Below are positions 52,901 to 62,259 of a stretch of 64,000 nt of DNA, piece after piece (within the stretch, counting starts at the first letter, position 1; every line of letters starts with the position of its first letter). A model generated the notes under the pieces. That model did not search any database. It was not told where the DNA came from and was given only the letters and a program-made list of their open reading frames with translations. Made by a program: the position numbers and the translations under genes. The DNA comes from JBLMYQ01 sp050258375 (GTDB lineage Bacteria; Bacillota; Clostridia; Acetivibrionales; UBA4821): the NCBI GenBank assembly GCA_050258375.1, contig JBLMYQ010000024.1, forward strand, positions 1 through 64,000, given 5' to 3'.

Positions 52901-53707
52901 ATGGAATGGAGATTCATAAATTCGGGATTGGCTGATTGTTATACAAATATGGCTGTTGATGAGGCTATAATGCAGTGCTATTCTTACGCAGGTAAAAAGC
53001 CTACTCTCAGGATTTATGGCTGGAATCCGCCTGCGGTTTCGTTAGGCTACTTTCAAAATATTGAAAGAGCATTGAATGTCGAAGCATGCAAAGAGCTTAA
53101 AATAGATATAGTTAGACGCTTGACGGGAGGAAGAGCTGTACTGCATCAGCATGAAATAACATATTCAATCATAATTGGTGAGGATTATCCTGGAATTCCT
53201 CAGTCTGTAGTTGAGTCATATAAGTTTTTATGCAGAGGATTAATTGAAGGATTGAAATTGGCAGGAGCTAATGTTTCTATGGAAAGTGGCAGAAAAAATC
53301 TTAGAGAAACATCAACCCAGGCATGTTTCGATTCTCCTTCAATTTACGAAATAGTCTGTGAAGGCAAAAAGCTGGTAGGAAGTGCCCAGGTCAGAAAAAA
53401 TGGAGTGATTCTCCAGCATGGTTCAATTCTTTTAGATATTGATATAGATAAGAATATTGCAATAATGGGAAGGAATAAGAAAGAAAAGCAGCTGCTGAAA
53501 CAGATTTTAGAAAACAAAACAGCAACATTAAGACAAATCCTTGGCGAAAGTAGAGACTTTACAGACATTCCTGATTTGATTTTTAGAGGATACTGCGAAG
53601 CTTTAGGTATCAAAGGGCAGTTAGATAATCTTCTTCCTGATGAAGAGCTGATGTGTAATGAGCTTATAAAAAAATTCAGTTCAGAAGCATGGATATTACT
53701 AAAATAA
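52901..53707 (+). CDS. lipM: LipM-like octanoyl/lipoyl protein transferase
   Basis: The ATG at 52901 follows GAGGAT; the open frame extends 87 nt further up but without a homologous sequence. The 268-residue protein has the biotin/lipoate ligase fold: RRLTGGRAVLHQHEITYS and GKKLVGSAQVR. Cys142 in QACFDSPSIYE matches the catalytic cysteine of LipM octanoyltransferases rather than the ATP-using LplA ligases. It would load octanoyl from acyl carrier protein onto an apo-lipoyl protein (GcvH or E2), giving the substrate for sulfur insertion by the two radical SAM proteins before it. Confidence 0.83.
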   Translation: MEWRFINSGLADCYTNMAVDEAIMQCYSYAGKKPTLRIYGWNPPAVSLGYFQNIERALNVEACKELKIDIVRRLTGGRAVLHQHEITYSIIIGEDYPGIPQSVVESYKFLCRGLIEGLKLAGANVSMESGRKNLRETSTQACFDSPSIYEIVCEGKKLVGSAQVRKNGVILQHGSILLDIDIDKNIAIMGRNKKEKQLLKQILENKTATLRQILGESRDFTDIPDLIFRGYCEALGIKGQLDNLLPDEELMCNELIKKFSSEAWILLK

Positions 53708-53728
53708 TAATAAATAAAAATTTATTAC

Positions 53729-53757
53729 TTGAAATCTTACGATTTGGTAATTATAAT
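53729..53757 (+). promoter_or_regulatory. Promoter of the exopolysaccharide locus
   Basis: TTGAAA (53729-53734), 17-bp spacer, TATAAT (53752-53757), 60 bp before the first gene, which has AAGGAG. Confidence 0.75.
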
Positions 53758-53817
53758 AATATTTGCCAAATAATGTAAGTTTTTTTATTTTAACCAAAAA
53801 TTTAAAAGGAGAAGAGA

Positions 53818-54504
53818 ATGGAGCTTAAAGAATACATAAGAGTACTACAAAAAAGATTATTGCTTATAATGGTTGTCTGCTTTTTTTTCACTGCTGCTGC
53901 GGTTTTTGTTAACAAATACTTTTTTAAGAATATATTCGAAGCAGATACATCGCTTTATGTAGGAAAGCAGGCTACTGACCAAAATGCACTTTTATACAAT
54001 GATTTATTGATTGGGCAATCTCTCGTAAAAGATTATAGGGAGCTTGCAAAGAGTAGAATTATTTCTCAAAGTGTTGTCGATGCCCTTAAGAAGGAGGGAA
54101 AAGCGCCTGCTAATCTTGACCCGCAACAGCTTTCCAGAAAGATAAGTGTAAATCTAAAGGGTGAAACAAGAATAATAGAAATAACAATTGAAGATCAGAG
54201 CCCAGCTAATGCAGTAATATATGCTAATAAAGTAGCTGATATTTTTAAGGTTAAAGCTAAGGAGCTGATGAAGGTTGAAAATATAGAAATAATAGACAGG
54301 GCAATATATCCGGACAAGCCTGTAAAGCCCCAAAAAACCCGTAATATTGTTATTACATTTTTAGTTGGATTAATGGCTGGAATTGGATTGGCATTCTTCT
54401 TGGAATACATAGACAATACTCTAAAGACATCGGAAGATGTCGCTAAATATCTTCAAATTCCTATTATAGGAGTAATACCTGTTTTAGAAGCAGAAAAGAG
54501 GTGA
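53818..54504 (+). CDS. YveK/CapA-type chain-length determinant and kinase activator
   Basis: A 228-residue Wzz-family protein with a membrane helix at each end (LLLIMVVCFFFTAAAVFV; IVITFLVGLMAGIGLAFFLE) around an extracytoplasmic domain. The helix is followed by a short cytoplasmic tail, which in this family activates the tyrosine kinase encoded next. KPVKPQKTRN before the second helix is the usual Pro-rich motif. It controls polysaccharide length in Wzx/Wzy systems. Confidence 0.92.
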   Translation: MELKEYIRVLQKRLLLIMVVCFFFTAAAVFVNKYFFKNIFEADTSLYVGKQATDQNALLYNDLLIGQSLVKDYRELAKSRIISQSVVDALKKEGKAPANLDPQQLSRKISVNLKGETRIIEITIEDQSPANAVIYANKVADIFKVKAKELMKVENIEIIDRAIYPDKPVKPQKTRNIVITFLVGLMAGIGLAFFLEYIDNTLKTSEDVAKYLQIPIIGVIPVLEAEKR

Positions 54505-54511
54505 GTGAAAT

Positions 54512-55192
54512 ATGGAACAAGCTATGCTTGAAGTTTTATCAAATCCCAAATCACATGCAGCTGAAGCATACAGGATATTAAGGACAAATCTTCAGTTTTC
54601 AAGCCTGGATAGGGAAATCAAAACTATAGTTATTACAAGCTCAATTCCAGGAGAGGGCAAAACAACAACCATTGCAAATCTGGCAATTACATTTGCACAA
54701 TCTGGAAGCAGGGTTCTTCTTGTAGATACAGACCTTAGAAAGCCAAGGATACATAAGCTGTTTGGTCTCGAAAATAATAAGGGCATTACAACCCTGTTAT
54801 CTCAGCATGAGACTATTGAAAGCTGTATATACAATGAATTTGATAACCTTGATATTATTTGCTGCGGACCTATACCGCCTAATCCATCAGAGCTTTTGGG
54901 CTCTTATGCAATGAAGGATATAATTGAGAAATTCAAAGAGCAATATGATGTAATACTATTCGATTCTGCTCCTGTCAATAACGTTACTGATGCAACAATT
55001 CTTGGGGCAATATGTGATGGGGTAATACTTGTTGCCAAATCAGGAATTGTTGACATATATGCGGTTAGAAAAGCAAAGGAAATGCTCAATAATGTAAATG
55101 CCAATATTTTAGGTGTTGTACTAAACAGCATAAATAATAAAAATCAGAATGCTTACTATTATTATCAATATTATTATGAGGAAGAAAGCTGA
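54512..55192 (+). CDS. CpsD/YwqD-type BY-kinase
   Basis: A 226-residue bacterial tyrosine kinase. Walker A SSIPGEGKTTT, Walker A' LLVDTDLRKPRIH, Walker B VILFDSAPV. The C-terminal tail is a tyrosine cluster (NAYYYYQYYYEEES), the autophosphorylation site. It acts with the preceding membrane activator to set polymer export and length; the phosphatase follows. Confidence 0.95.
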   Translation: MEQAMLEVLSNPKSHAAEAYRILRTNLQFSSLDREIKTIVITSSIPGEGKTTTIANLAITFAQSGSRVLLVDTDLRKPRIHKLFGLENNKGITTLLSQHETIESCIYNEFDNLDIICCGPIPPNPSELLGSYAMKDIIEKFKEQYDVILFDSAPVNNVTDATILGAICDGVILVAKSGIVDIYAVRKAKEMLNNVNANILGVVLNSINNKNQNAYYYYQYYYEEES

Positions 55193-55221
55193 AAAATACT
55201 AAAAATAAGAAGGTAACCAGG

Positions 55222-56016
55222 GTGCATGATATACATAATCATATACTAGCAGGGGTTGATGACGGATGCAAAACATTTGAGGCCTCAATGGAGATGGTCA
55301 GAATTGCAGAAAGCAATGGTATTAAAACTATTATTGCAACGCCGCATTATATCCCGGGATTCAGTACAAATCCAAGTGTAGAAACCATTAGAAATATGGT
55401 TAAGGAGCTTAATGATAATATTAAAGAGCAAGGTTTATCTGTTGATGTTCTTGCGGGAATGGAGGTATTTATTTCTCCAGAGCTTTCAGAGCTGTATGAG
55501 AGAGGGGAAATTCTCACTTTAAATGATACAAGATATATGCTTATAGAGCTGCCGGCAAATAGTATGCCTGCATATCTTGATGATGTAATGTTCAAGCTTC
55601 AAGTATGCGGGCTTATTCCTGTTATTGCACATCCTGAAAGAAATCATGTATTTGGGAGAAGCCCTGAAATAATGATTAAAATGGCTAATCGAGGTATTTT
55701 ATTTCAAATCAATTCGGGGAGCTTAACCGGTATTTTTGGTAAACAGGTGCGCAGCTTTGCACTGAGCCTTTTATCTATCGGACTTGTGCATATAGTAGCA
55801 TCTGATGCGCATTCGACCCACCTTCGTAAGCCTGAGCTAAAGCAGGCGTATGAAATAATAGCAGCTAAGGACAAAAGTGCCTTTGAAAAAATTATCGAAA
55901 ACACAAATAAAATTATTTGTAATAAAGAGATAATGAACGAGCATATAAATATCAAGGATAAAAACAAGACAAACTGTAATCTGATGTATTTATTAAATTC
56001 AGTAATAGGAAAATAA
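55222..56016 (+). CDS. CpsB/YwqE-type PHP-domain tyrosine phosphatase
   Basis: A 264-residue manganese-dependent phosphatase. The PHP motif HDIHNHILAGVDDG at the N terminus and later ATPHYIPG, VIAHPERN and VASDAHST give the metal ligands. It dephosphorylates the BY-kinase tail. GTG start with AAGGTAACCAGG upstream; 29 bp after the kinase gene. Confidence 0.92.
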   Translation: MHDIHNHILAGVDDGCKTFEASMEMVRIAESNGIKTIIATPHYIPGFSTNPSVETIRNMVKELNDNIKEQGLSVDVLAGMEVFISPELSELYERGEILTLNDTRYMLIELPANSMPAYLDDVMFKLQVCGLIPVIAHPERNHVFGRSPEIMIKMANRGILFQINSGSLTGIFGKQVRSFALSLLSIGLVHIVASDAHSTHLRKPELKQAYEIIAAKDKSAFEKIIENTNKIICNKEIMNEHINIKDKNKTNCNLMYLLNSVIGK

Positions 56017-56037
56017 ATTATTTGGAAAGGATTGAAT

Positions 56038-56592
56038 ATGATAAAAAAGTTTGTATTCGGACTAATCTTTTTTATTGTTGTTCTTATTTTTGCTGGATTA
56101 TTTGCTGTAAATTATTTGTTTGATAAATATCTGGCAGAGCCGGAGGTAATCGAAGATTTAGTAAAGGATATGTCAGAGAATGCTGAATTTGAAAAAATGA
56201 ACTTAAAGCTTGCTGAGTCCGGTTTTAAGAAGGTACAAGTCTCCAGAGGTAAAATGAAAAGCCAAGATAACGATTCATCAAAAAATATTAATTCCATAGA
56301 AAAAAAAATAAATAAAAACCATATGGAAAATATTGACAATTATCAAAATGTGGATAATAATGTAAAAAGGTCAAAGGGAAAGATTAAAATTGACCCTGCA
56401 GATAAAGCCCGGGTAATATCGATATTAAAATCAAGCTTGACCAGCAGTGACATTCAGGAATTAAAAAAGATTGCAGCTAATAGACCCTTGACTTCTGAAA
56501 AAATAGCAAGAGCCAAGGCAATACTTAAGGCAAGGCTTTCCAGTGAACAAAAGAATGAACTGAAAGCTATATATCGGAAGTATTATGGCTAA
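56038..56592 (+). CDS. Unknown membrane-anchored protein with a duplicated C-terminal motif
   Basis: The ATG at 56038 lies 6 nt after AAAGGA. A 184-residue protein: one N-terminal membrane helix (FVFGLIFFIVVLIFAGLFAV), a polar Asn/Lys-rich linker to about 115, then two similar helical segments (ARVISILKSSLTSSDIQELK and AKAILKARLSSEQKNELKAI). The duplicated region could bind wall polymer or another protein. No family recognised. It lies between phosphatase and sugar transferase, where some loci have an LCP or regulator gene, so a role in export or attachment is possible. Confidence 0.7.
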   Translation: MIKKFVFGLIFFIVVLIFAGLFAVNYLFDKYLAEPEVIEDLVKDMSENAEFEKMNLKLAESGFKKVQVSRGKMKSQDNDSSKNINSIEKKINKNHMENIDNYQNVDNNVKRSKGKIKIDPADKARVISILKSSLTSSDIQELKKIAANRPLTSEKIARAKAILKARLSSEQKNELKAIYRKYYG

Positions 56593-56664
56593 TTATGCCC
56601 TTGCAGAGAAAATAAGCAATCAGGCAGTTATTATTGCTGCGATAGTGCAAAGGAGGATATTGTA

Positions 56665-57357
56665 TTGGGCAGTTTAGAATCAACAGTAAAGGTGTATTCC
56701 GCATATGATTATGGCAGCAAAAAAACATTAAATGTAAAATATAATCATAAATCAATGTTGTTTTCTTTAACAAAAAGGCTTTTTGATATTGTTGTTTCAG
56801 CATTTCTGCTTATTGTTTTGTCGCCTGTGATAATATTAACAGCAGTACTTATAAAGCTTGATTCAAAAGGACCTGTACTTTTCATGCAAAATAGGGTAGG
56901 AAAGAATGGAAATGTTTTTAAGATGTACAAATTTCGCTCAATGTATATAGATGCAGAAGAAAGACTAAAGGAGTTGAATTCTCTCAATGAAGCAAAAGGG
57001 CCTATTTTTAAAATTAAAAACGATCCCCGTGTTACTAAAGTAGGAAGATTTCTGCGCAAATCAAGTATTGATGAGCTTCTTCAATTAGTTAATGTAATAA
57101 AGGGAGAGATGAGTTTGGTTGGACCAAGACCCCCCTTGCCAAGAGAGGTAAAAAAGTATACACTAAATCAAAAACAGAGACTTGTAGTTACACCGGGAAT
57201 AACCGGTTTGTGGCAGGTAAGCGGTAGAAGCAAGCTTACTTTTGATGACATGGTAAGCCTTGATTTATACTACATAGAGAATAAAAACATATTTTTAGAT
57301 TTAAGGATACTTGTAAAAACCATTCCTGCAGTTTTGAAAATGGACGGAGCTTATTAA
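56665..57357 (+). CDS. Initiating undecaprenyl-phosphate sugar transferase
   Basis: A 230-residue monotopic phosphoglycosyltransferase of the small WcaJ/PglC class: FDIVVSAFLLIVLSPVIILT membrane hairpin (about 38-60), GPVLFMQNRVGKNGNVF, KFRSM, SIDELLQLVNVIKGEMSLVGPRP, PGITGLWQVSGRSKLTFDDMV. It transfers a sugar phosphate, often from UDP-galactose or UDP-glucose, to the lipid carrier, starting the repeat unit. TTG start after AGGAGG. Confidence 0.93.
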   Translation: MGSLESTVKVYSAYDYGSKKTLNVKYNHKSMLFSLTKRLFDIVVSAFLLIVLSPVIILTAVLIKLDSKGPVLFMQNRVGKNGNVFKMYKFRSMYIDAEERLKELNSLNEAKGPIFKIKNDPRVTKVGRFLRKSSIDELLQLVNVIKGEMSLVGPRPPLPREVKKYTLNQKQRLVVTPGITGLWQVSGRSKLTFDDMVSLDLYYIENKNIFLDLRILVKTIPAVLKMDGAY

Positions 57358-57470
57358 CTTGCCCTTCTGGCTTTCCTCTTTTTCAATATAGGGAAGAATG
57401 GGTATAGCTGGGAAGATTGTATAGAGGTTAAAAATAATTAAAATGCTACATATAAGGGATTGATATTGAT

Positions 57471-58397
57471 ATGTCACTATATTTAATAACGGGAGGAGCC
57501 GGTTTTATCGGCTCCAATTTATCAGAAGAGCTAATCAGGTGTGGTCACAGGGTAAGGGTGTTTGATAATTTTTCTTCAGGGAGTGAAGAAAACCTTAAGG
57601 ATATCCTTAGCGATATCGAATTAATAAATGGAGATGTAAGAGATAAAGAGGCTGTTGAAAAGGCTGTCAAGGGAGTGGATTTTGTGCTGCATCAGGCAGC
57701 GATTGCTTCTGTTCAGGCATCCATAAGAGACCCAATACAAAGCAATGAAGTAATACTTGGAGGAACTCTTAATGTCTTATGTGCAGCAAGGGATTCTGGG
57801 GTAAAGCGTGTAGTTCTTGCTTCTTCGGCTGCGGTTTATGGAAGCTCAGAAATACTGCCGAAGAAAGAAAATATGTGTATGCAGGCACTTTCCCCGTATG
57901 CAGCTTCAAAGCTTGCAGGAGAAACCTATGCAGGAATTTTCAATAAGCTGTACGGGCTTGAAACGGTATGCCTTAGGTATTTTAATGTATTTGGTCCTAG
58001 ACAGGATCCAAAGTCTGAATACTCTGGAGTAATATCAATTTTTATGTATTGTATAAGAGAGGGAAGAGCTCCAATTATATATGGAGACGGAGAGCAAACG
58101 AGAGATTTTATTTATGTAAAAAATGTGGTATCAGCAAACTTACTTGCAATAGAATCAGAAAAAGTTGGGCATGGCGAAGCAATTAACATTGCAGGTGGAG
58201 ACAGGATATCTCTTAATAACTTGGTGCAAATACTTGGAAAGCTGGTTGAAAGAGACATAAAGCCTGAATATAAAGCGGGAAGAAGTGGAGATATAAAGCA
58301 TTCCCAGGCAGATATCAGCTTAGCTAAGAAGCTGTTAGGATATGAAATTAAGATGGGATTTGAAGAGGGATTGGAAATATTGTTTAAGCTAATCTGA
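57471..58397 (+). CDS. NAD-dependent nucleotide-sugar epimerase
   Basis: A 308-residue extended SDR protein. NAD site GGAGFIGSN at residues 8-16, catalytic SPYAASKLAGE (Tyr-x3-Lys), and RYFNVFGPRQDP match UDP-sugar 4-epimerases of the GalE/WbpP group. It provides a sugar nucleotide for the exopolysaccharide; the exact sugar is unresolved. A strong terminator follows at once. Confidence 0.9.
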   Translation: MSLYLITGGAGFIGSNLSEELIRCGHRVRVFDNFSSGSEENLKDILSDIELINGDVRDKEAVEKAVKGVDFVLHQAAIASVQASIRDPIQSNEVILGGTLNVLCAARDSGVKRVVLASSAAVYGSSEILPKKENMCMQALSPYAASKLAGETYAGIFNKLYGLETVCLRYFNVFGPRQDPKSEYSGVISIFMYCIREGRAPIIYGDGEQTRDFIYVKNVVSANLLAIESEKVGHGEAINIAGGDRISLNNLVQILGKLVERDIKPEYKAGRSGDIKHSQADISLAKKLLGYEIKMGFEEGLEILFKLI

Positions 58398-58401
58398 TTT
58401 T

Positions 58402-58438
58402 AAAAAGAGCCATCTCTTTATAAGAGATGGCTCTTTTT
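58402..58438 (+). terminator. Terminator within the exopolysaccharide locus
   Basis: AAAAAGAGCCATCTCTT (58402-58418), loop TAT, AAGAGATGGCTCTTTTT (58422-58438). A 17-bp perfect stem; it splits the locus into two transcription units. Confidence 0.92.
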
Positions 58439-58487
58439 ATGTTTATACGGCTTTTTATAACTACATAATAAAAATATATATTTTCTA

Positions 58488-58516
58488 TTGTAAAATTATG
58501 GAAAATATGCTAAAAT
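58488..58516 (+). promoter_or_regulatory. Promoter of the second exopolysaccharide unit
   Basis: TTGTAA (58488-58493), 17-bp spacer, TAAAAT (58511-58516). A TTGACA just downstream (about 58524) may be a second promoter. Confidence 0.6.
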
Positions 58517-58633
58517 ACAAAACTGTTGACAAAATGGAATTAAATGTAAAAAAATACTTAATAGGTATTTAAAGTGCAGGGATATAAAGCCGTTCATTGG
58601 AATAACTTTTTAAGAAAAGCAAGAGGTGAAAAG

Positions 58634-60100
58634 TTGGATACTAATGTACTTAAAAGTCTAAAGCGAAAAGCAGTTACAGGAACAAAGTGGACAACAATAT
58701 CTACCATTATTTCAACAGTAACACAGATGATTCAGTTAATCGTATTGACACAATTGCTAAAACCTTCTGATTTTGGGCTTATGGGAATGGTTATGGTCGT
58801 AATTGGATTTGCTTCAATGTTTGCAGATATGGGTATATCAAATGCGTTGATATACAAGCAGGATAATACTCAGGATAAACTTTCAAGCCTTTATTGGTTA
58901 AATATAATAACTGGTATAGCGGTATTCCTGTTCATATGGTCATGTACTCCATTAATTGCAGGATTCTATAACGAGCCTAGAATCATGGGACTGATGTTTT
59001 GGGTAGCCCTCACTTTCCCAATTGCTTCTTTGGGGCAGCAATTTCAGGTGCTTATGCAGAAGGAGCTAAGGTTCAACTGGCTGGCAAAAGTGGAAATATG
59101 GTCAGCGATTGCAGGTTTAATCGTATCTGTAGTTTGTGCTTTCTTAGGTAATGGGGTAATGTCATTAGTTTGGGGTCAATTATCAAAGACTGCTGCTAAA
59201 ACCTTTGCCTTAGTGGCAATGGGTCTGAAAATCTGGCAGCCAAGCTTTTACTACAGCAATAAAGGTATCAAGGAATATGTAGAGTTTGGGTTTTACCAGA
59301 TGGGGGAGCGCAGTATAAATTACCTGAATTCAAATTGGGATTATATCTTTATAGGAAAGCTGCTGGGGGCAGAAGCTTTAGGCTATTATACAATGGCATT
59401 TAATTTAATTGCAATTCCTGTAAACAAAATTAATCCAACAGTTGATAGAGTAGCGTTTCCTATTTTTGCTAAAGTTTCAAGTGATTTAGAATGTTTAAAG
59501 CATGGATATTTTAAAATGCTAAAGCTGCTTAACCTAATTAACTTTCCTATGCTGATGGGACTGCTTGTTACAGCTCCGTATGCTATTCCTTTGATTTTTG
59601 GAAAGCAGTGGATTCCTAGTATCCCACTTGTACAAATACTGGCACTTATGGGTTTGCTGCGTTCAATAGGTAATCCCGTAAGTATTCTTCTTCTTGCAAA
59701 AGGTCGTGCAGATTTAGGCTTCAAATGGAATGTAATGCTTATGATTACCCAGATTCCGGGTATATATCTGGGCGTTCACTTTGGAGGAACCTTGGGAGCT
59801 GCTGCAGCATTTTTAATACTGCAGAGCATTTATGCGGTACTAATATATCTGGTACTGATTAGGGCTGTATTAGGTAAGTGCCTGACCGGATATTTAAACA
59901 GTATCTGGCCGGCATTATGGACAAGTGGGTTAATGGCTATTGTAGTTTTTATATGTGGAACAGGCATAGCGTTAGTTTCACTAGATAGTGTGTTTTATTT
60001 TCAAGTATTGATAGGACTAATATTTTATACAGCCCTGATTTTATCTTTTAACCGGAATTTGGTTGATGAAGTTAAGAAAATGGTATTTAGCAGATTTTGA
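58634..60100 (+). CDS. Wzx-type lipid-linked oligosaccharide flippase
   Basis: A 488-residue polytopic protein with 12-14 helices of the MOP exporter superfamily, WzxC/TuaB type (KWTTISTIISTVTQMIQLIV; LLKPSDFGLMGM). It would flip the lipid-linked repeat unit across the membrane. The TTG at 58634 follows AGAGGTG; an open frame extends 60 nt upstream to a GTG without a ribosome site. Confidence 0.88.
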   Translation: MDTNVLKSLKRKAVTGTKWTTISTIISTVTQMIQLIVLTQLLKPSDFGLMGMVMVVIGFASMFADMGISNALIYKQDNTQDKLSSLYWLNIITGIAVFLFIWSCTPLIAGFYNEPRIMGLMFWVALTFPIASLGQQFQVLMQKELRFNWLAKVEIWSAIAGLIVSVVCAFLGNGVMSLVWGQLSKTAAKTFALVAMGLKIWQPSFYYSNKGIKEYVEFGFYQMGERSINYLNSNWDYIFIGKLLGAEALGYYTMAFNLIAIPVNKINPTVDRVAFPIFAKVSSDLECLKHGYFKMLKLLNLINFPMLMGLLVTAPYAIPLIFGKQWIPSIPLVQILALMGLLRSIGNPVSILLLAKGRADLGFKWNVMLMITQIPGIYLGVHFGGTLGAAAAFLILQSIYAVLIYLVLIRAVLGKCLTGYLNSIWPALWTSGLMAIVVFICGTGIALVSLDSVFYFQVLIGLIFYTALILSFNRNLVDEVKKMVFSRF

Positions 60101-60130
60101 TTTACGATTTAAAGATTGAAAGGAATACAA

Positions 60131-61228
60131 ATGAAAGCTTATAGGATTGTTAAATTTGATCCGGAATGGCCGGAGGCTGTAGACTTTTTTGAGGATTACG
60201 AAAGTGAATTTTTAAAATGTATAAATAAATATAACAAGAATCTAAATTTTACTTCGTCTGGGAAAACCTCGCTCTATATGATTTTAAAAGCATTTAACAT
60301 TAAAGAGGGAGATGAGGTCATATTGCCCTGTTATTGCTGCGGCTCACTGCTGATACCGATAAAAATGCTTAAAATTAAGCCGATTGCAGCTGATATTGAT
60401 ATGCAGGATTTAAATATATCTAAGAATTCAATAAAGCAATTAATATCTAGTAGAACAAAAGCGGTAATAGTACCTAGCTTATACGGGAATCCTGCAAATT
60501 TAACAGAAATTATTGAAGAAGTAGGGGGACAGATAAAAATAATTGATGATGCAGCACAAGCTTTTGATGCAAAGCTAAATGACAGGTTTGTCGGTACATT
60601 TGGGAATGCGGGATTTTGGTCATTTGGTGTTGGAAAGCAAATCAGTTCATCAGGAGGCTCGTTCTTCTGGGCAGATAACACAAATGATTTTAATTTGAAA
60701 CGCAGCAGCTTTATATCCCAAATGATTCAGCATTATGTGTTTCTTTTTACAAGGGTAAACCTAAAAAAGAACCAAAATAAAAAATTAGCTATTAAACTCC
60801 TAAGTAAACTTAATCAGCTGATAAACAGTAATAAAAAAGTACTGGAAAGAAGCATGGGAAAAATAGATGCTAATGTTGGATTTCAATTGATTAAAAGCTT
60901 TGAAGATAGCAATGTAAAAAGAAAGAAATTATATGAAGAAATTAGTTTGGCTTTAGCTGATAAACCTTACATAAGGTTAATTAAGAATATAAGAGGAGAG
61001 TCGAGTCCCAATAAAATTGTAATATGTATCGATGAAGCGTCAAGGTATCAGGCGATTTGTAAAATATTGCAACGTAAAGCTGTTTTTTATTCGACAGGAT
61101 ATGAATTGATTTGCGCAGAAGCAATTCAAAAATGCCATAATGCCAAAAAGATAAAAAATTCAATTATAGAGATTCCACTTTCATTAAGAGAAAAAGAATA
61201 TTTACTCGAAACAATAGGATTATTTTAA
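60131..61228 (+). CDS. DegT/DnrJ/EryC1/StrS-family PLP protein
   Basis: The ATG lies 5 nt after GAAAGGA, giving 365 residues. Features of sugar aminotransferases: SSGKTSLYMILKAF, GDEVILPCYCCGS, IIDDAAQAFDA, and the PLP lysine K169 in SFGVGKQIS. It probably aminates a keto-sugar nucleotide for the polymer. The C-terminal region is less conserved, so a non-sugar role within the fold cannot be excluded. Confidence 0.82.
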   Translation: MKAYRIVKFDPEWPEAVDFFEDYESEFLKCINKYNKNLNFTSSGKTSLYMILKAFNIKEGDEVILPCYCCGSLLIPIKMLKIKPIAADIDMQDLNISKNSIKQLISSRTKAVIVPSLYGNPANLTEIIEEVGGQIKIIDDAAQAFDAKLNDRFVGTFGNAGFWSFGVGKQISSSGGSFFWADNTNDFNLKRSSFISQMIQHYVFLFTRVNLKKNQNKKLAIKLLSKLNQLINSNKKVLERSMGKIDANVGFQLIKSFEDSNVKRKKLYEEISLALADKPYIRLIKNIRGESSPNKIVICIDEASRYQAICKILQRKAVFYSTGYELICAEAIQKCHNAKKIKNSIIEIPLSLREKEYLLETIGLF

Positions 61229-61241
61229 GGAGATGAAGGAT

Positions 61242-62249
61242 ATGTTGAATTTTTTGCAATATCAATACTTACCTCCAAATGTAAAGGAAGAATTGAAAAA
61301 TGCAAATGTTTTTATGTCAAGAGAGTATGCAAGCTTTATTAATAAGCTCAATAGACAATATTATTACTTTTTTAATGAAGATTTCATTTTACCTATTGAG
61401 ATATTTAAAAAGCCTTTCCATAAAGTAGGAAGGATATACAGCGAAGTATATAGGAGAAATCTGGACAGATTAGATGACTATAGTGAAAGAGCTTTTTTGG
61501 ATGATGTAATAAATATCTTGAAAACTAAATTTAAATTAATGTGTATTAACCAGACAGCCACTACTGCAATTTTAGAAGTAATACCAAGCAACTCCAAGTA
61601 TATTCCTTTCGGTACCTATGAATTGGATTTAAGCTTAGAAGAGGATACTCTGCTTAATAATATTCATTCAAAGCATCGAAACAGCATAGTGCGTGCAGAA
61701 AGAAATGGAGTACAGATAAGGCGTGGGCAGGTTGATTTGATTGATGATTTATATTATGTATTGAGCCATACTTACAGAAGATCAAATATGTTTCTAAATG
61801 AGAAGAGCTATTTTGAAGATTTAATTAGAACATTAAACTCACAGAGCATAATATTTGCAGCCTATAAGGATAACGCTGTACAAGGGGCAGCCTTGTTTTT
61901 CTACAACTCTCAAAGGTGTTATTACATGTATGGCGGAAGTATTGATTCACCTGAACCCGGTGCAATGAACTTACTGCATTGGATGGCGATACTTTATATG
62001 AAAAGAAGCAATGTAAGGGTATATGATTTTGTTGGGGCTAGATTAGACCCAGATAAGGATAGCAAGTATTATACCATGCAAAGATTCAAAGAAAGATTCG
62101 GAGCGCAGATAAAAGAAGGATATATGTTTAAATGTGTTCTGAATGAGTTTCAGCACAATGCGTATACGCTTGCGAAGCATTTAGTAAAGAAGAAATGGCA
62201 AAAGGACATAATTGATCAGGAAAGCCATAAATATTTAAACATTTTATAA
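61242..62249 (+). CDS. FemAB/GNAT-type acyltransferase
   Basis: A 335-residue protein started at the ATG 9 nt after AAGGAG. It has a C-terminal GNAT-like (FemAB/CelD) domain with IHSKHRNSIVRAERNGVQIRR and AAYKDNAVQGAALFF, then YMYGGSIDSPEPGAMNLLHW. Related proteins add amino acids or acyl groups to sugars or peptidoglycan. In this cluster it may acylate an amino sugar made by the previous gene product. Confidence 0.75.
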   Translation: MLNFLQYQYLPPNVKEELKNANVFMSREYASFINKLNRQYYYFFNEDFILPIEIFKKPFHKVGRIYSEVYRRNLDRLDDYSERAFLDDVINILKTKFKLMCINQTATTAILEVIPSNSKYIPFGTYELDLSLEEDTLLNNIHSKHRNSIVRAERNGVQIRRGQVDLIDDLYYVLSHTYRRSNMFLNEKSYFEDLIRTLNSQSIIFAAYKDNAVQGAALFFYNSQRCYYMYGGSIDSPEPGAMNLLHWMAILYMKRSNVRVYDFVGARLDPDKDSKYYTMQRFKERFGAQIKEGYMFKCVLNEFQHNAYTLAKHLVKKKWQKDIIDQESHKYLNIL

Positions 62250-62259
62250 GGGTGGCTGT

